A DNA stretch of 64,000 nt from positions 6,038,098-6,102,097 of the forward strand of contig NC_037261.1 in the NCBI RefSeq assembly GCF_000002425.4, read 5' to 3'. The notes beneath the pieces were generated by a model, which did not search any database, was not told the DNA's origin, and saw only the letters and a list, made by a program, of their open reading frames with translations. Numbering within the stretch: the first letter of the stretch is position 1; every line of letters begins with the position of its first letter. This document shows, piece after piece, positions 60,090 through 64,000 of this stretch. Origin of the DNA: Physcomitrium patens. Taxonomy: Eukaryota > Streptophyta > Bryopsida > Funariales > Funariaceae. The translations under genes were made by a program, and so were the position numbers.

Positions 60090-61466
60090 ATGATATGGCA
60101 GGGAATTATTTGCTGGAAAGATGGGAAGATAGGATTGAAAAATAGAGAGGATCTTCTTCAAACCAATTTTGACAAGGGAGGAATGAGAGCATTGGTTCAA
60201 GATTATCTAAAAGAGCATGAAACAGTAGCACGAGAAAGTGCAAGTTATGGTGCTAGAGTAGATGATGAAATTGGTGGAAGTACGGAAACTAGTGAGTTTT
60301 GGGCTTCTGCCGTTTCTACAATGCAAGAAGGGAAATTACCTCGAGAAGCGTTATTGAGAACTGCAGCTACAATACGAGGTAGAACAAGTTGGGAGGATCC
60401 TGTTGAGTCTCTTTCAGTTCATGCATATATTGCTAAGAGCCAACATGAAGCTTTGATGGAAGAAAAAAGACGAGGAAATTTTGATGATACTAGAGAAGGA
60501 AATTCTTCTAAGAGGCAAACTCGAGGAGACAAGGCTCGGGAGGCAGCTTCACAAGAATTGCCTGTAAAGGATACCTCATCATCATTGAGAGAAAAAACAA
60601 AGGAAATAAAAGATAAGGGCAAATCAATTGCTTATAAGCTACTTTCTGACATTGAAGCGGCAACACTTTTGAAAGGGGTGTTGGAAGAACGTATATTAAA
60701 CGCTAAGGTGGAATTCACATTGAAAGAAGTCTTGGGAATTGCAAAGAAGGAGTTTCATGATGTCATCATTGACAGCATTAAGCGAAAGAGGCAATTAATG
60801 GGTGAAACTGGAATCAGTCATGCTATTGATGCAAGAATATATAAAGATGAAGAAGAGGTTGATATTGGTTACAAGCAACCAACAAATGAAAAGAATGGGT
60901 ATAATCAACGAGTACGTTTCAAAGATTCTAGTGACAAGGAAATGAAAACTTTGAGCCATTATACTCGAAAGCATTGGGCAAGGACAACTACTGAAGTATT
61001 GGTGAAAGTAAGAGATATAGAAGAACCAATAGTTGCTTTAGTCGACCACGGTTCTGAAATAAATCTTATGTCTAAAGATCTTTATAAGAAGCAAAAATGG
61101 CCAATTGATATGGAACATGGATGGGCAATTCGAGCGGCTAATAACACACGGGGCGAACTATATGGAGCTTGTCCAGATGTCAAAATTCGGATTGTTGATG
61201 TTGTGAGAGAGCAATATTTCTTCGTTCAAGATACAACGTCTTATCCATTGATTTTAGGACAACCTTATATTACGGCAATACTGATGGAAACAAAAATACT
61301 GGACAATGATTCTGCTTATGCAAGGATACGGAGCGAAGATGGGAGAAAAGCTGTACAATTTCTAACAGTACCTCCTAACTATGAACGGAATCGAGATAGG
61401 TTGAGGGAGAAACCATTGCCAAAGATTGTTGAAGGATTTAAGGATTTTGGGGAGGTACCACTGTAA
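60090..61466 (+). CDS. B1 gag C-terminus and aspartic protease (458 aa)
   Basis: Open frame directly following the zinc knuckle. About residues 1-280 are hydrophilic, mixed-charge gag linker (LVQDYLKEHETVARES, IEAATLLKGVLEERIL, KEFHDVIIDSIKRKRQ). The protease-like domain is at about 300-420: VLVKVRDIEEPIVALVDHGS with active-site triplet D-H-G instead of D-S/T-G, then SEINLMSKDLY, and the C-terminal fold signature YPLILGQPYI. Since D-H-G is present here and D-H in B2, it is a family trait, not recent damage. Whether it still cleaves is unknown. Confidence 0.75.
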   Translation: MIWQGIICWKDGKIGLKNREDLLQTNFDKGGMRALVQDYLKEHETVARESASYGARVDDEIGGSTETSEFWASAVSTMQEGKLPREALLRTAATIRGRTSWEDPVESLSVHAYIAKSQHEALMEEKRRGNFDDTREGNSSKRQTRGDKAREAASQELPVKDTSSSLREKTKEIKDKGKSIAYKLLSDIEAATLLKGVLEERILNAKVEFTLKEVLGIAKKEFHDVIIDSIKRKRQLMGETGISHAIDARIYKDEEEVDIGYKQPTNEKNGYNQRVRFKDSSDKEMKTLSHYTRKHWARTTTEVLVKVRDIEEPIVALVDHGSEINLMSKDLYKKQKWPIDMEHGWAIRAANNTRGELYGACPDVKIRIVDVVREQYFFVQDTTSYPLILGQPYITAILMETKILDNDSAYARIRSEDGRKAVQFLTVPPNYERNRDRLREKPLPKIVEGFKDFGEVPL

Positions 61467-61945
61467 AGCAAGATTATGGAGGTACAAAAGAGGAGGTACT
61501 CTCGCGAGATGAAGGTGCCTTTGATGCGAGTTTTATTGGTATATTAGAGAATGGAAACATTATATATAAGAAAGTTGATGATTTTAAAAGAAAAGAAAGA
61601 AAAAGATTATATAATATTGAAGGATAATTATGCAAGTTAGGTACATTGCAAGATGATGAGAGGATTTTGGGTGTTTATGAAGAAAATGGACTGAAAGATT
61701 CATTGGAATTGATTACATCTATTGGGTTAGGGGATAATGATAAGATTGTTGAGATTCATGCAAGAGAGGTTTATACCATACTTGAATCTTTTCAAGCACC
61801 AGAAGTCACTGTAGAGACGAGATATAAAACGGCAGATAAGAAGGTAAAGCCTATTGTCGGACTATTACCAGAAGATTCTAAAGAACAAATGAGAGAAGCA
61901 TCAAAAGAAGCAAGTTTAAGAGATCCAATGAGTATTGGACACTAG
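61467..61945 (+). pseudogene. B1 protease-RT linker, frameshifted
   Basis: Between the two open frames the coding sequence changes frame after 61466. KQDYGGTKEEVLSRDEGAF is followed by a stop near 61627, then an open part at 61646-61945 (DDERILGVYEENG, LITSIGLGDNDKIVEIHARE) ending with TAG at 61943-61945. The next codon continues the RT frame, so that TAG is a single in-frame stop. Confidence 0.65.
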
Positions 61946-64000
61946 TTTACTAAAGAGACTTTTGAAGAATTGAAGATTGGTTCTGATGGTTCTTTATTGC
62001 CGGAGGAAATTACTTGCTTCAAAAAGATGTTGGCTAAACAAGGTAGATCGTTTGCCTTCGAATCTCATGAAATTGGGTGTGTGGATCCAAATATTATAAC
62101 ACCTATAGTTATCTTCACTGTACCACATGTACCTTGGAATCTAAGACCGATTCCAGTACCGAGGGCACATTTACCTAAATTGGTGGAACTATTGAAAGAA
62201 AAGATAAAGATGAAAATATTAGAACCTTCATTTGCGCCGTATTCTAGTCGATGGTTTACGGTACCTAAGAAGAATGGATCACTGCGGTTTATTCAAGATA
62301 TGCAGCCGGTGAATGCTGTAACTGTCAAGAATGCAGGAAATGGACCTATTGTGGATGAATTTGCTGAGGCGTTTGCTGGAAGAGCGATCTATTCAATGGG
62401 TGATTTGTATTCAGGTTATGATCAATTTCAACTTGCCGAAGGAAGTAGAGATATGACAACGATGAGGACACCGCTTGGATTGGTTAGAATGTGCACTCTT
62501 CCTCAAGGCGCGACCAACCCAGTTGCGCATATGATGAATGGGATGAATAAGGTATTGAGAGATTTTATCCCGGAAAAGACTATGCCTTTTCTGGATGATG
62601 TTCCTATAAAAGGGTGCAAAGAAGGAGACAAGGATGAAACTTTAGATACGAGGGGGTGTCGCAGATATGTTGTTGATCATATACAAGATTGTGAAAAGAT
62701 TTTAACTCGGCTTGGAGAAGTTCATCTTACATTATTGATTATGAAGTCCGTATTTAGAGTGCGAGAGGTTGTAATTGTTGGACATTTATGCGGACTTTAC
62801 GGAAGAAAACCAGATCCGACTAAAGTTGATGCAATTGGAAGGATGAAAGAGGATTGTGGTTCTTTAACAGAGGTTCGCAGGTTTTTGGGTGCATGTATAT
62901 TTTATCGAATCTGGATCCCTCATTATGCTCACATAGCGGATCCATTATATAAACTGTTACGCAAGGATTACCGATTTGAATGGGAAGAAAGGCATATTCA
63001 GGCAATGCAAAGATTGAAGAAATTATTGATGTCACCTCCAATATTGAGGAAGGTTGATTATAAGTGCAATAGACCAGTGATTCTTACTGTAGACGCTAGT
63101 CCAATTGCCGTTGGATGGGCTGTGGGTCAAGATGATTCGAATGGGAGTAGATTTGCAGTTCGATTTAGGGCTAAAGTTTTAAGTATTCGTCAGCGTGCAT
63201 ATTCGCAAGTCAAAAGAGAACTTTGGAGAGTCGTTTCGGCTATGAAAGCTGAAAAGGACTATTTGATTGGGGCAGTAGTAGTAATTGAAACAGATTGCTT
63301 GCCATTGCTTGGAATGATTATTAACTGTTCAACGCCAGATATTGCAATGTTGAGATGGATTGCTTATATTAAGTCACTAAATCCAGAATTTAAGCATATC
63401 ACTGGAAAGGACAATTTAGTAGCAGACATGCTATCTCGAGCAAGATACGAGAGGGAGGACGAAATGGTTGAAGACATTGATGATGTCGGATTGAAATTCT
63501 ATTCAATATCAAATCTCAACAGAGAAGACAAGCTATTTCTTGAAGAATCTTATGAAGGAGAATTATTGGATATTGGTCATTATTTGAATACCTTGTCTAA
63601 GCAGGGGAATTGGTCTACAGAAAAATTCAAACAAATAAGAAAAAAAGCATATGGATTTTTACTTCGAGATGGATTCTTATGGAAGAGACCGAAGAAAGGA
63701 ATTGGGATGCCACAACGAGTGATAGGCAAAAGGGAAGAAAAACTAAAATTATTAAAGGAGTTTCATGATAGTTTATGGGCAGGGCATAGAGGAATCTGGG
63801 CTACTTTTGCTAAACTCAAGGAACGATATTGGTGGAGAAATATGTATCGAGATGTGCTCTCATTTGTAGAGTCATGTGAAATCTGTCAATCGTATTCTAA
63901 TATCCGACATCGAGATGGTCTTCATCCTACGTATCCTCTGGCTATTCATTTTAAATGGGTTGTTGATTTGGTTATTATGCCAGTTGGGTTATGGCAGATG
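61946..64000 (+). CDS. B1 pol: RT, RNase H and integrase N-terminus (open, partial at window end)
   Basis: 685 open codons after a TAG; the first ATG is at 62027. RT: WNLRPIPVPRAHL, FTVPKKNGSLRFIQDMQPVN, YSMGDLYSGYDQFQLAEG, RTPLGLVRMCTLPQGATNP and the catalytic FLDDVPIKG (about 62590-62616). RT connection: FLGACIFYRIWIPHYAHIA. RNase H: LTVDASPIAVGWAVG (63083), the Glu in SQVKRELWRV, IETDCLPLLG, and NLVADMLSRA. Integrase zinc finger: FHDSLWAGHRG (63756-63790), then CEICQ; the core begins FKWVVDLVIMP. The RT blocks differ clearly from family A and resemble, from memory, Ty3-type elements common in basidiomycete fungi. The remaining integrase is beyond the window. Confidence 0.9.

Larger units (their letters stand above)
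57758..64000 (+). mobile_element. Ty3/gypsy element family B, copy B1 (continues off right edge)
   Basis: 5' LTR 57758-59021, PBS 59026, gag from 59169, gag-protease to 61466, linker, then an open pol frame from 61946 to the window end. It interrupts A2 just upstream of its protease. It is the least decayed element here: the last 2055 bases of pol are open. Confidence 0.9.

Overview
The window looks like plant nuclear DNA, most likely from a moss (Physcomitrium-like). The reasons are a very AT-rich, gene-poor background packed with nested LTR retrotransposons, chromodomain-bearing Ty3/gypsy elements, and one GC-richer island (about 20.5-28.8 kb) with intron-containing genes, one of them a plant-type PLAC8 protein. 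The species is inferred, not proven. I saw no rRNA, tRNA, CRISPR or bacterial features.

Layout. 1-4125: 5' half of a Ty3-type element (family B, copy B2, minus strand). 4126-7710: decayed gag/pol pieces, including a minus-strand gag split by an LTR of family C. 8911-10233: solo B-type LTR. 11.9-16.5 kb: old plus-strand chromovirus (A3) interrupted by a family C LTR, then a pol 3' end with its own C LTR (to 18.1 kb). 18.1-20.5 kb: AT-rich, nothing recognised. 20.9-23.7 kb: multi-exon gene for an unrecognised secreted/membrane protein. 27.2-28.3 kb: two-exon PLAC8 gene. 29.4-39.4 kb: ancient chromovirus A5 split by the younger A4. 39.4-41.9 kb: LTR, remnant A6, and a C LTR with a minisatellite. 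41.9-47.1 kb: decayed Ty1/copia element holding a 285-bp solo LTR. 47.1-57.76 kb: chromovirus A2 (minus) split by chromovirus A1 (plus, 49141-55290). 57758-64000: family B copy B1 with an open RT-RNase H-integrase frame running off the window.

Family A is the most interesting. Its LTR carries perfect arrays of heat-shock-element pentamers upstream of a TATA box. Its predicted transcript start is complementary over 11 nt to the sequence just inside the 5' LTR, which suggests Tf1-type self-priming; a tRNA-iMet-like site lies about 20 nt further in. A third ORF of about 115 codons sits between the chromodomain and the 3' LTR and is conserved in five copies from two diverged subfamilies. Insertion order can be read from broken reading frames and target duplications: copia, then A2, then A1 and B1; A5, then A4.

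None of the elements is a complete autonomous copy in this window. A1 has four premature stops. B1 is the least damaged but its 3' end is not visible.
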